Of a DNA stretch of 36,284 nt, positions 8,069 through 15,223 are shown piece after piece. Numbering within the stretch: position 1 is the first letter of the stretch; each line of letters begins with the position of its first letter. Source of the stretch: Lentimicrobiaceae bacterium (lineage in GTDB: Bacteria; Bacteroidota; Bacteroidia; Bacteroidales; F082); the NCBI GenBank assembly GCA_015061335.1, contig SUWT01000016.1, positions 1 to 36,284 of the forward strand, given 5' to 3'. Below the pieces are notes generated by a model. That model was not told the DNA's origin, made no database searches, and worked only from the letters and a program-made list of their open reading frames with translations. Position numbers and translations under genes: made by a program.

Positions 8069-8266
8069 GTCAACAGACATTTATTTAGTTTAAAGTTTAG
8101 TGTTTAAAGTTTAAAGTAGTTTTATAGTTGAGAGTTTTTAAGTTTATAGTTTATTATTTTAGGTCAACAGACATTTATTTAGTTTAAAGTTTAGTGTTTA
8201 AAGTTTAAAGTAGTTTTATAGTTGAGAGTTTTTAAGTTTATAGTTTATTATTTTAGGTCAACAGAC
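8069..8266 (-). repeat. 94-bp tandem direct repeat
   Basis: Two complete 94-bp copies (8069-8162 and 8163-8256) are followed by the first ten bases of a third (GTCAACAGAC). The copies look near-identical and contain GTTTAAA heptamers. With the array at 8270-8297 they make up most of the 331-bp gap between the small ORF and paralogue B; the remainder (7991-8068) is AT-rich without visible genes. Confidence 0.85.
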
Positions 8267-8269
8267 TAT

Positions 8270-8297
8270 TTCCTAATTCCTAATTCCTAATTCCTAA
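8270..8297. repeat. TTCCTAA heptamer array (4 units) containing the stop codon of paralogue B
   Basis: There are four perfect TTCCTAA units. The minus-strand TAG stop of paralogue B (8294-8296) lies in the last unit, so the array has reached the end of the gene. Confidence 0.9.
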
Positions 8298-9547
8298 TTA
8301 ATTTCAATCCTTTCAATATAAGAAACAAAACCATGGAGTGCATCTCTTCTTTTCGTGACAGAATAGAGATGTCCTTTGTGTATCACCATCTTTTCCGCCA
8401 TGAAAGTATTGATATTCAACAGAGGTTTTGTCTTGCCATTATTGATATTTATCTCGTTTAACTTCGTCCCGAATACTGTATAGAATCTTCCATATCCGGA
8501 ATCCTTATAAATCCTGTGTCGCCAGAAATTCTCTTCCGTAGGATAAGTGATGTCACATTCGTGAAGCTGATTCATATCAAAATCGTATGTTATTATCTTA
8601 TTATTCAGATGGTCGAAGTAATATATTTTATCTTGAACCTTATAAAGTTGTGAGTCTTTGGGATGAAACCACGCCATCTTCACAAACTCCTCCCAGTCAT
8701 CATTGGATGGATTACCAAGAAAGAAAAATTTGTGAGTCGCGTGATATTCGCGTTCATCCTTCACCATATCATACGACTTCATATCATTGCAGACTATTAT
8801 CGTCTCAATGTTTTTAGACTCAAATCCCATCCTGTAAAACTTAGCCACATATCCGTCCATCATGGTCTTTTTAAAAAATACGTGCGTTGGTGTCATGAAG
8901 ATTATTTTATCCATCACCTCTGCATAATGAGCGATCTCTGTCGCATAATTTATAATATAGTTATTCGTATTATCTTCCCTGACAATCTGATAAACAGAAT
9001 CTCGTCCCAACATCTGGCAACAATCTAAACAATCGAGAAATAATTTCTCCGGTTTTATATGATTAGGAATGCTAATAGTATCTATTGGGTCGAGCCATAA
9101 ATCTTGAACTAGAATCCTACATTCATTTAATGTATTACCTTTTCTTTGAAGAACGAAAACCTTGTCATCAAAAATCTCGAAATCATACATAACATAACTT
9201 GGTTCGCTGTAACGTTTTATCTTATCTACACTTACGCCGACAGCATCCAACATATAATACGTTTCCTTCATCTTGAAGTTAAGATATATAGTATCGCGAT
9301 TCGGAATCACGCTCACTAAAGTATCTTCATAACCGATACAAGAAAACAGCAAACCGACTTGCTTTTCAGTCTTAGGCAACGCCATCATGAAATCGCCTTT
9401 GTCATCGGAACTTACTCCGAAATTAGTATTGATAATAGAGATGTTCACATTCTTCTCTCCGACATTTCCTTTAACGACGGAATAATTCTGCTGCGAAAAA
9501 GCGACGCAACAATTCAAGAGAATGATTATTAAAAGCAGTTTTTTCAT
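8294..9547 (-). CDS. Exported CarboxypepD_reg-like/beta-propeller-like protein, paralogue B (divergent)
   Basis: This 417-residue protein begins with exactly the signal peptide of A and C. The mature part is only distantly related. A carboxypeptidase-regulatory-like N-terminal sandwich (YSVVKGNVGEKNVNISIINT, then GYEDTLVSVIPNRDTI) is followed by a propeller-like region with VMYDFEIFDDKVFVLQRKGN, which aligns in position with the YDNKV...DYE segment of A and C. It lacks the GGFPFIENL motif and ends VSYIERIEIN. The stop codon lies inside a TTCCTAA array. No promoter box is evident in the short gap to C, so it may be co-transcribed with C. Its function is unknown. A divergent body behind an identical leader suggests recombination at the 5' end. 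Confidence 0.8.
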   Translation of the reverse strand: MKKLLLIIILLNCCVAFSQQNYSVVKGNVGEKNVNISIINTNFGVSSDDKGDFMMALPKTEKQVGLLFSCIGYEDTLVSVIPNRDTIYLNFKMKETYYMLDAVGVSVDKIKRYSEPSYVMYDFEIFDDKVFVLQRKGNTLNECRILVQDLWLDPIDTISIPNHIKPEKLFLDCLDCCQMLGRDSVYQIVREDNTNNYIINYATEIAHYAEVMDKIIFMTPTHVFFKKTMMDGYVAKFYRMGFESKNIETIIVCNDMKSYDMVKDEREYHATHKFFFLGNPSNDDWEEFVKMAWFHPKDSQLYKVQDKIYYFDHLNNKIITYDFDMNQLHECDITYPTEENFWRHRIYKDSGYGRFYTVFGTKLNEININNGKTKPLLNINTFMAEKMVIHKGHLYSVTKRRDALHGFVSYIERIEIN

Positions 9548-9558
9548 GATGTTTTATT
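9491..9558 (-). repeat. 68-bp 5' block shared by paralogues A, B and C (copy B)
   Basis: This is the copy of the shared signal-peptide/leader block in B. Identity with copy C continues about ten bases further upstream (ATTTTTTTATGTCAAC) before the heptamer arrays begin. Confidence 0.85.
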
Positions 9559-9560
9559 TT

Positions 9561-9650
9561 TTTATGTCAACGGTCAACAGACTTTGTCCACATATTATTT
9601 TGCAGTGAGCTATGAGCAGCGAGCTTTTCTGAAAGGCTCATTGCTCATAG
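9561..9650 (-). repeat. Heptamer cassette between C and B (minus orientation)
   Basis: Read on the minus strand this gives GAGC/CATA heptamers, then TGTGGACAAAG, then GTCTGTTGACCGTTGAC, immediately ahead of paralogue B. It is the same order as the cassettes at 20724, 22796 and 26253. Paralogue C ends directly against it (stop at 9652-9654). Confidence 0.7.
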
Positions 9651-9651
9651 T

Positions 9652-10920
9652 TCATTCTATCGCTACTTCGTACAATCTTTTGTTATTCGTATAATCGTTG
9701 GCATATAAGAAATATGCCTTACCATTGTATATCTTCAGATTTTCTATGAAAGGGAATCCGCCGAAGACAGCCAAGTTGCTCACCGTTCCATGAGCCACGT
9801 CAATCTTCTTTAATGTCGTAACTCCCTGATTTAGAAATACTGCATAAAACGATGAATTATGCTCGTCCATAAGCACCTTTTTGTTCCAGCCTTCAACGAG
9901 ACGTACTTTGTTGTTCCAGCTGTTATGTTTATGGAATGTGAGCGGAAACGTGTTAAGTTTCTCAGCTCTGTTGTCGTAATGATTGATGATATTATCTTCA
10001 AAATTAAAAACAAAAATCTCGTTATTCATATTAAACACAGGGTCATAGATAGGTTTTTCAAAAAGTGCCTGCGCCTCGCCCCTCCATCCCATCGGACCGA
10101 ATTTCCTCACGTTCTCCATCAACATACAGCCTTCTTCCCATCTGATATGTTCGAGAACGGTAGTGTCAATCTTCTTCTCTTCGTTTTCACCGATGTCGAA
10201 ATAATAAAGTTCCTGTCCCCTATTCGTATATAAATGCGTGATGATGACCTGGTCGGTAGCTGCCGAGACATGAGCGTGGATATAATCGAATTGTTCTATT
10301 CTGATTCCCATCGTGAGAACCATGCCGACATATTCATCACCACGTTTCATCGTGCCTACCCAATAAGCGGAATCCTGACTCAAAACATGAATCTGGTCAT
10401 AGACATCTTTATAAAAACGGTCGAACTTACGAGGAAGCTCTATCTCCGCAAGAGTGTCGAAATCATACGACAGATGAAGAAGAGAATAATTTCGCATTCT
10501 ATGAGCGAGCAGATAGATACCCTGCTCATTCATCTCATAATCGGCGATGCTAACCACCTTATTATCATACGCCACATGAGGGACGTTTTCCACTACTGTC
10601 ACTTCCGGAAGTTCATAAAACTTCATGTACATCTTGATCGTAAAATACTTGTCTTTAATATCTTCTTCAGTAATCTTATATTCCATCTCGTGATAAGCCA
10701 CATGACTGAAATTCATGACATCGCCGGTTTTCACTGAACGCAGTTTCAGTTCTCCACGCCAATCCGACACGCCCATAAGATAACCGTCGTCAGTACGGAC
10801 ACTTACATTTTGCAAAGGCTCGTCGTTGTCATTGACGAGTTTTATTTCGACATCGACAGTCTTCTGCGAAAAAGCGACGCAACAATTCAAGAGGATGATT
10901 ATTAAAAGCAGTTTTTTCAT
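9652..10920 (-). CDS. Exported CarboxypepD_reg-like/beta-propeller-like protein, paralogue C
   Basis: This 422-residue protein has the shared signal peptide and is clearly the closer relative of A. Common landmarks are VPHVAYDNKV, DYEMNEQGIYLLAHRMRN, LFEKPIYDPVF, GGFPFIENL and NNKRLYEV. Residues ~20-100 form a carboxypeptidase-regulatory-like sandwich (VDVEIKLVNDNDEPLQNVSV, FSHVAYHEMEY) and the rest is propeller-like. There is no T9SS tail or lipobox. It is predicted to be exported, and its substrate or partner is unknown. The upstream gap is filled with minus-oriented repeat cassettes, and I see no TAnnTTTG box close to the start. A and C probably arose by duplication, with B a third and older or faster-evolving member. 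Confidence 0.8.
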   Translation of the reverse strand: MKKLLLIIILLNCCVAFSQKTVDVEIKLVNDNDEPLQNVSVRTDDGYLMGVSDWRGELKLRSVKTGDVMNFSHVAYHEMEYKITEEDIKDKYFTIKMYMKFYELPEVTVVENVPHVAYDNKVVSIADYEMNEQGIYLLAHRMRNYSLLHLSYDFDTLAEIELPRKFDRFYKDVYDQIHVLSQDSAYWVGTMKRGDEYVGMVLTMGIRIEQFDYIHAHVSAATDQVIITHLYTNRGQELYYFDIGENEEKKIDTTVLEHIRWEEGCMLMENVRKFGPMGWRGEAQALFEKPIYDPVFNMNNEIFVFNFEDNIINHYDNRAEKLNTFPLTFHKHNSWNNKVRLVEGWNKKVLMDEHNSSFYAVFLNQGVTTLKKIDVAHGTVSNLAVFGGFPFIENLKIYNGKAYFLYANDYTNNKRLYEVAIE

Positions 10921-10931
10921 GATGTTTTATT
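10864..10931 (-). repeat. 68-bp 5' block shared by paralogues A, B and C (copy C)
   Basis: This is the third copy of the shared signal-peptide/leader block. Identity stops a few bases after the AFSQ cleavage region, where C continues with unrelated coding sequence. Confidence 0.85.
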
Positions 10932-10937
10932 TTTTTA

Positions 10938-11100
10938 TGTCAACAGACAACAGACTTTGTCCACTATTTTTTTAATGTCAACGGACAACAGTCAACAGAC
11001 AACAGACTTTGTCCACATATTATTTTGCTGTGAGCTGTGAGCAGCGAGCTGACTGCTGATGGCTGATGGCTGACAGCCAATTTTCAATTTTCAATTTTCA
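10938..11100 (-). repeat. Intergenic heptamer cassettes (minus orientation, two GTCTGTT/GTTGAC blocks)
   Basis: On the minus strand the order is ATTGAAA heptamers, AGC-type heptamers (GGCTGTC, AGCCATC, AGCAGTC), TGTGGACAAAG, a GTCTGTT/GTTGAC block, then a second TGGACAAAG plus GTCTGTT/GTTGAC block before paralogue C. It matches the plus-strand cassettes in order and follows the direction of transcription. Confidence 0.75.
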
Positions 11101-11103
11101 ATT

Positions 11104-11183
11104 CTATTTAACCCATTTCCCGCTCTCCAAAATCACGTTCCCGAATCCCGTTCCCCGTTCCCATTTCCCGTTCCCATTTCCCG
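11104..11183 (-). pseudogene. Orphan C-terminal tail of a T9SS cargo gene
   Basis: The minus strand encodes an in-frame tail, ...GTGFGNVILESGKWVK, ending in TAG at 11104-11106. The last ten residues and their codons match the end of the T9SS-sorted protein at 21001-22776 (...GSRILESGKWVK), and the following TAGAATTGAAAA is also shared. Upstream of the tail only GGGAACGGGAAATGGG-type repeats remain before the stop of the lipoprotein gene at 11189. No start codon or sorting-domain core is present, so this is a fragment left by deletion or copied by recombination. Confidence 0.6.
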
Positions 11184-11188
11184 TTTAA

Positions 11189-12139
11189 TCATTTATACTC
11201 ATAATGATATGTTCCACTGAAAACGACCTCTACTCCGATAGGAGGATGCACGTCACCTCCGGTAGTTCTCTTTATAGGATAATCGCCCTTATATTCATAT
11301 TGATGATGGATTTCACCTGATGACGAATCATTCTCTCGTTTATATGAAGAATATGTCAGGTTATTTTTATTAGAGAATTTTTTATAAATGCTTGCAGACC
11401 AACTGTCATATAAATTATAATAAGGATTTATTTTGTCGTCATACTTATATGTCTCAGTATATTCTACAGTCTCGCTGCCTTTTGTATATGATTTCTGCGT
11501 CTTGATATTTTCGCCTTCCCATTCAAATTCTAAAACCGTAACCCTGTCTTCTTTGGATGATGAACGTTCGGATGTTTTTTTCATGACAGTCTTTACAGCT
11601 TCAAGTGTACGCTCAGGCAAAACGAAACGCAAAGGATTAAAGGAAGCATCAGTTATAATCCCACGATTGTCAAACAAAGAAAATTCAGTAAATTCAACTT
11701 TAGAAAGACATTCTCCGTCATAGAAACAGTCAACTCTAAAAGCAAGGATGTTTTTCAATGTATCAACCACATCACCAATCTCATTCTGTATAACAAGATC
11801 AGTAAAATATGTCTCAACATAATCAAGCACATCATCTTTATAATGATAATATGCAGTCCAATCATGTTTGTCACCGCTAACCGATTCTATCTGACCATTG
11901 TCATTATAAGAATATGTCTCTGTGTTATAAACTTTTCCGTCAGAGTCGTATTGGTCTATGCTTTTCAGCTGTTTCTTGTCCCAGTTCCAGAGTTCAACGA
12001 GATATTTCTCGCCATTGAGGTTTTCTTTGTATATCCTGTCAATCTTTTTCTTAGGATCATAAACACCGTCGATGTCTTCTTTCTTGCATGATGAGAATAC
12101 AATCATCAAAAGCGAAAGGAATAATGCAGTCTGTTTCAT
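11189..12139 (-). CDS. Predicted lipoprotein with YD-type repeats
   Basis: This 316-residue protein starts MKQTALFLSLLMIVFSSCKK. The S-S-C lipobox followed by Lys suggests a lipoprotein. The mature part contains tyrosine/aspartate-rich strand repeats (IDQYDSDGKVYNTETYSYND, YYHYKDDVLDYVETY, EYTETYKYDD) of the kind seen in Bacteroidota lipoproteins and loosely reminiscent of RHS/YD repeats, which suggests an elongated beta structure. It is probably anchored in the outer membrane. I do not recognise a named family. The beta-barrel gene lies 27 bp upstream on the same strand, so the two may form one transcript. Confidence 0.75.
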   Translation of the reverse strand: MKQTALFLSLLMIVFSSCKKEDIDGVYDPKKKIDRIYKENLNGEKYLVELWNWDKKQLKSIDQYDSDGKVYNTETYSYNDNGQIESVSGDKHDWTAYYHYKDDVLDYVETYFTDLVIQNEIGDVVDTLKNILAFRVDCFYDGECLSKVEFTEFSLFDNRGIITDASFNPLRFVLPERTLEAVKTVMKKTSERSSSKEDRVTVLEFEWEGENIKTQKSYTKGSETVEYTETYKYDDKINPYYNLYDSWSASIYKKFSNKNNLTYSSYKRENDSSSGEIHHQYEYKGDYPIKRTTGGDVHPPIGVEVVFSGTYHYEYK

Positions 12140-12166
12140 AATGATATTTTTATTTGTTAATAATAT

Positions 12167-12520
12167 TTATTTTCCGAATCTATATCCTAATGTAATTGAA
12201 AACGTATTTAACCTGTCAGTATCAGCATTGTGTCTTTCTCCTGGATGTATGTTGCTATTAAGTACAACCGTAACGCTGCCCTCATAAAGTTCAGAATAAT
12301 TATACATCAGTTCTGGCTGGATGATAAAGTCTTTTATCATTATCCTGCCGAAAACTCCTAATGTGACATATCCTTTGGGGTAAAGCATCAAATCACCTCT
12401 ATTGATAGAGAGACTGTTTGCTTTATATCCCAACTTTGGTCCAAATGAAAAATCGGCTTGCGCATTCGATGTTGCTGCCATCATTAGGAACAAACCAAGA
12501 AATAGAATTACTTTTTTCAT
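12167..12520 (-). CDS. Short outer-membrane beta-barrel protein, probably internally deleted
   Basis: This 117-residue protein has the signal peptide MKKVILFLGLFLMMAATSNA. The N-terminal strands (FSFGPKLGYKANSL, VTLGVFGRIMIKDFIIQPEL, MYNYSE) and the C-terminal strand (NTFSITLGYRFGK) are typical of the PorT/outer-membrane beta-barrel family (PF13568-like). Relatives are usually near 200 residues with eight strands; here the middle strands are absent. The frame is intact from start to stop, so an in-frame deletion is the simplest explanation, and the product may not form a full barrel. The lipoprotein gene follows 27 bp downstream. Heptamer arrays lie immediately upstream. Confidence 0.65.
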   Translation of the reverse strand: MKKVILFLGLFLMMAATSNAQADFSFGPKLGYKANSLSINRGDLMLYPKGYVTLGVFGRIMIKDFIIQPELMYNYSELYEGSVTVVLNSNIHPGERHNADTDRLNTFSITLGYRFGK

Positions 12521-12699
12521 ATCGTTTAAATTTTAAATTGGTCAACAGACAACAGTCAACGGTCAACAGATTTTGTCCACAATTTTCAACTTTCAACTTT
12601 CAATTTTCAATTTAAGGCGGGTTCTATTTTATTAAATTCTTCTCTTCGATTGAGGGCAGAACCGCATTATTCCCATGATTGAAGATTTATATTTTTCAG

Positions 12700-12788
12700 T
12701 TCTGCAAAGTTTATAATTTATTTTCAAAAATCCAAACTTTTTTTAATATTTTTTACAACATATTGGGGGGGGTAAATCATTGATTATC
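12700..12788 (-). repeat. Dispersed repeat, copy 2 of 2 (partner 134-221)
   Basis: This aligns with 134-221. It differs mainly in the centre, where the other copy has TCTGGAGGGG and this one a run of seven or more G. Together the pair flank the first 12.5 kb of the window as direct repeats. Confidence 0.55.
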
Positions 12789-12858
12789 TGTTATTTAAAT
12801 AACATTTGATTTCAATTTAAAGTCACACGTCCGTGTGCCTCTACGTGAGAGACGCTTC

Positions 12859-12886
12859 AATTGTTAATTGTTAATTGTTAATTGTT
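12859..12886. repeat. AATTGTT heptamer array (4 units)
   Basis: Four perfect consecutive AATTGTT units lie in the gap upstream of murA. Confidence 0.9.
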
Positions 12887-12922
12887 CATTATATTCCGCC
12901 AAGTTCGTATTGAAAAATTCAT

Positions 12923-12930
12923 TACCTTTG
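12923..12930 (+). promoter_or_regulatory. Probable -7 box (TACCTTTG) for murA
   Basis: TACCTTTG fits TAnnTTTG and is followed by GCGGTAC, a common context. It would give a leader of about 150 bases, most of it heptamer repeats. No well-spaced -33 TTG was found. Confidence 0.45.
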
Positions 12931-13090
12931 CGGTACTTTGTATGACTAATGGCTAAAGACAAAAGGTTAATGGTTTTGCAGGATTTTTTTGTTTAAAGAC
13001 GCCATTATATGACATCTATATGATAAACTTTAAAACTTAAAACTTTCAACTGTAAAACTACTTTAAACTTTAAACCTTAAACTTTAATAA

Positions 13091-14398
13091 ATGGGAAAAT
13101 TCAAAATTGTTGGCGGTAACAAATTGCAAGGTAGCATTGTTCCGCAAGGAGCTAAGAATGAAGCTATGCAGATAATTTGCGCTTGTCTTCTCACTGAAGA
13201 GAAAGTTACCATCACCAATTTGCCTGATATTGTCGATATCAACAATCTCCTCACTTTGTTGGAGGAAATGGGCGTTGAAGTCAACAGAACATCTACAGAT
13301 ACTGTTGAGATACAAGCCAAAGACATCGACTTCTCATATTTTGAGAAAGAAGATTTTTCCAACAAAGCCACTCGTCTCAGAGGCAGCGTGATGATATTAG
13401 GTCCGATGCTCGCCCGTTTCGGAAAAGGATTTTTACCTAAGCCTGGAGGCGACAAGATAGGACGCCGCCGTCTCGACACTCATATCATCGGAATGCAGAA
13501 GTTAGGCGCGACATTCGAGAACTGCAACAACTATCAAAAAGCCTCCGCCCCATCCGACGGACTGAAAGGAACATACATGCTCCTCGACGAAGCTTCAGTG
13601 ACAGGTACCGCCAACATCATAATGGCAGCCGTGATGGCAAAAGGCGAGACTACAATATTCAACGCAGCCTGCGAACCTTATATCGTACAACTATGCAGAA
13701 TGTTGGTTTCCATGGGAGCCAAGATAGATGGCGTTGGTTCCAACCTTCTCAAGATTGAAGGCGTTTCAAGATTAAACGGAACAACACACCGACTTCTCGC
13801 CGATATGATTGAGGTTGGCAGCTTCATAGGAATGGCAGCGATGACAGGCTCAGAACTCACCATAAAGAACGCCGGCATCAAAGACCTCGGCATGATTCCT
13901 GACGTATTCCGCCGTCTCGGCATCAAGATGGAATTCAGAGACGACGACATCTATATTCCTGCTCAAGAACATTACGAAGTTGAATGCTTCATGGACGGAA
14001 GCATCCTGACAGTTGCCGACGCACCATGGCCAGGCTTCACTCCCGACCTGATAAGTATCGTCTTAGTCGTTGCGACACAGGCAAAAGGAACGGTACTCAT
14101 TCATCAGAAGATGTTTGAGAGCCGACTCTTCTTCGTCGATAAACTCATCGACATGGGAGCGCAAATCATATTATGCGACCCGCACAGAGCTACGGTCGTT
14201 GGTTTAGACAGAGCGCAACAGTTACATGCCGTCAAGATGGTCTCTCCCGACATCAGAGCCGGCGTCGCATTGCTGATAGCCGCTTTATCAGCCAACGGAA
14301 CAAGCATCATAGAAAACATAGAACAAATAGACAGAGGCTACCAGAACATCGACGAAAGATTAAGAGCTTTGGGAGCGGAGATCTATAGAATCAATTGA
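13091..14398 (+). CDS. murA: UDP-N-acetylglucosamine 1-carboxyvinyltransferase
   Basis: This is a 435-residue cytoplasmic enzyme. MurA transfers enolpyruvate from PEP to UDP-GlcNAc, the first committed step of peptidoglycan synthesis. The N-terminus FKIVGGNKLQGSIVPQGAKN carries the substrate-binding Lys-Asn pair, and both halves of the EPSP-synthase-like fold are present (VTGTANIIMAAVMAKG; the later HQKMFESRLFFVDKLIDMGA). In the catalytic loop, LPKPGGDKIGRRRLDTHI, residue 121 is Asp where E. coli has the catalytic Cys115. The same replacement makes Mycobacterium and Chlamydia MurA insensitive to fosfomycin. The start at 13091 gives the canonical N-terminus. The gene is monocistronic, flanked by repeat-filled gaps. 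Confidence 0.97.
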   Translation: MGKFKIVGGNKLQGSIVPQGAKNEAMQIICACLLTEEKVTITNLPDIVDINNLLTLLEEMGVEVNRTSTDTVEIQAKDIDFSYFEKEDFSNKATRLRGSVMILGPMLARFGKGFLPKPGGDKIGRRRLDTHIIGMQKLGATFENCNNYQKASAPSDGLKGTYMLLDEASVTGTANIIMAAVMAKGETTIFNAACEPYIVQLCRMLVSMGAKIDGVGSNLLKIEGVSRLNGTTHRLLADMIEVGSFIGMAAMTGSELTIKNAGIKDLGMIPDVFRRLGIKMEFRDDDIYIPAQEHYEVECFMDGSILTVADAPWPGFTPDLISIVLVVATQAKGTVLIHQKMFESRLFFVDKLIDMGAQIILCDPHRATVVGLDRAQQLHAVKMVSPDIRAGVALLIAALSANGTSIIENIEQIDRGYQNIDERLRALGAEIYRIN

Positions 14399-14412
14399 CA
14401 ATGTACAATAAA

Positions 14413-14527
14413 GTTCATAGGTCATAGTCATAGTTCATAGTTCATGGTCATAGTCATAGTTCATAGTCATAGTCATAGTTCATAGTCATAGTTCATAGTT
14501 CATAGTCATAGTTCATAGTCATAGTTA
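14413..14527. repeat. CATAGT/TCATAGT tandem array
   Basis: About 17 tandem units of TCATAGT mixed with the 6-base variant CATAGT fill the gap between murA and grpE. The mix of 6- and 7-base steps suggests slippage. It is followed by an AT-rich leader to grpE; I found no TAnnTTTG box there. Confidence 0.85.
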
Positions 14528-14636
14528 AAAAAAATCATGACATTTTGTCAAATTATTCATTTATAAATTGCTGGCAAATTTTTTGATATAGATCAAGTTA
14601 ATCTAACTATGTAAATAATAATTAACATATATAATC

Positions 14637-15206
14637 ATGGAAGAAAAAATGGAAGAAGGCAAGGTTAACATCAATGATAATCAAACAGATGTCAACAAAG
14701 AACAAGAAATTCATCAAGAAGAGTCGAAAGGCAGAAGAAACAAGAAGAATAAGAACGACAAGCAATTCGAGGAGCTTACGAATAAATATAACGAGTTGAA
14801 CGACAAATATTTACGTCTTTTTTCAGAGTTCGACAATTATAGAAAACGTACTGCTAAAGAAAAAATTGAATTATCGAAGACTGCTTCAGAAGGTATAATG
14901 GTAGATTTATTACCTATACTTGATGATTTTGAGCGTGCTCTTCAGACCATGGAAAATAAGGATACCGATGCCAATTATGAAGGTGTCTTATTGATTTACA
15001 ACAAGTTTAAACGAGTTTTAGAACAAAAAGGTTTGGAAGAAATCAATGCCAAAGACGCTGTCTTCGACACTGACGAACATGAAGCACTGACAAATGTTCC
15101 TGTCACTGACGAAAGTCAGAAAGGCAAAGTCTTGGATGTAATTCAAAAAGGTTATAAACTCAACGGCAAAGTCATCCGTTACGCACGCGTCGTTGTAGGA
15201 GGTTGA
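14637..15206 (+). CDS. grpE: GrpE nucleotide exchange factor
   Basis: This 189-residue cytoplasmic co-chaperone releases ADP from DnaK. A charged, disordered N-terminus (~1-40) is followed by a long coiled coil (EELTNKYNELNDKYLRLFSE), the signature FDNYRKRTAKEK, LLPILDDFERAL, and the C-terminal beta domain with HEALTNVPV, KGKVLDVIQKGYKLNGKVIR and ARVVV. Length and domain order are normal. The start is the ATG at 14637. dnaJ follows after 17 bp, so they form an operon. No HrcA/CIRCE-type inverted repeat is visible upstream, and dnaK is not in the window. Confidence 0.96.
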   Translation: MEEKMEEGKVNINDNQTDVNKEQEIHQEESKGRRNKKNKNDKQFEELTNKYNELNDKYLRLFSEFDNYRKRTAKEKIELSKTASEGIMVDLLPILDDFERALQTMENKDTDANYEGVLLIYNKFKRVLEQKGLEEINAKDAVFDTDEHEALTNVPVTDESQKGKVLDVIQKGYKLNGKVIRYARVVVGG

Positions 15207-15223
15207 TATTAAAATAAAAAACA

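Larger units (their letters stand above)
12521..13090. other. 570-bp intergenic region before murA
   Basis: In order this holds a minus-oriented GTTGAC/GTCTGTT array and AACTTTC/AATTTTC heptamers (12536-12612), a stretch of unknown origin containing a tiny minus-strand frame (MGIMRFCPQSK...), the second copy of the 88-bp repeat (12700-12788), a small CACACG-TC-CGTGTG hairpin near 12826-12839, four AATTGTT heptamers (12859-12886), the murA promoter box, and CTTTAAA/CTTAAAC heptamers up to the murA start. I find no convincing gene. Confidence 0.6.

Noticed and set aside
9831-10233. Frames of 60 and 124 codons overlapping paralogue C
   Set aside because: They are shadows within a continuous, family-consistent coding sequence and lack any supporting motif.
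14413-14527. CRISPR-like tandem array
   Set aside because: The units are 6-7 bases with no spacers; there are no cas genes, and this is a simple tandem repeat.
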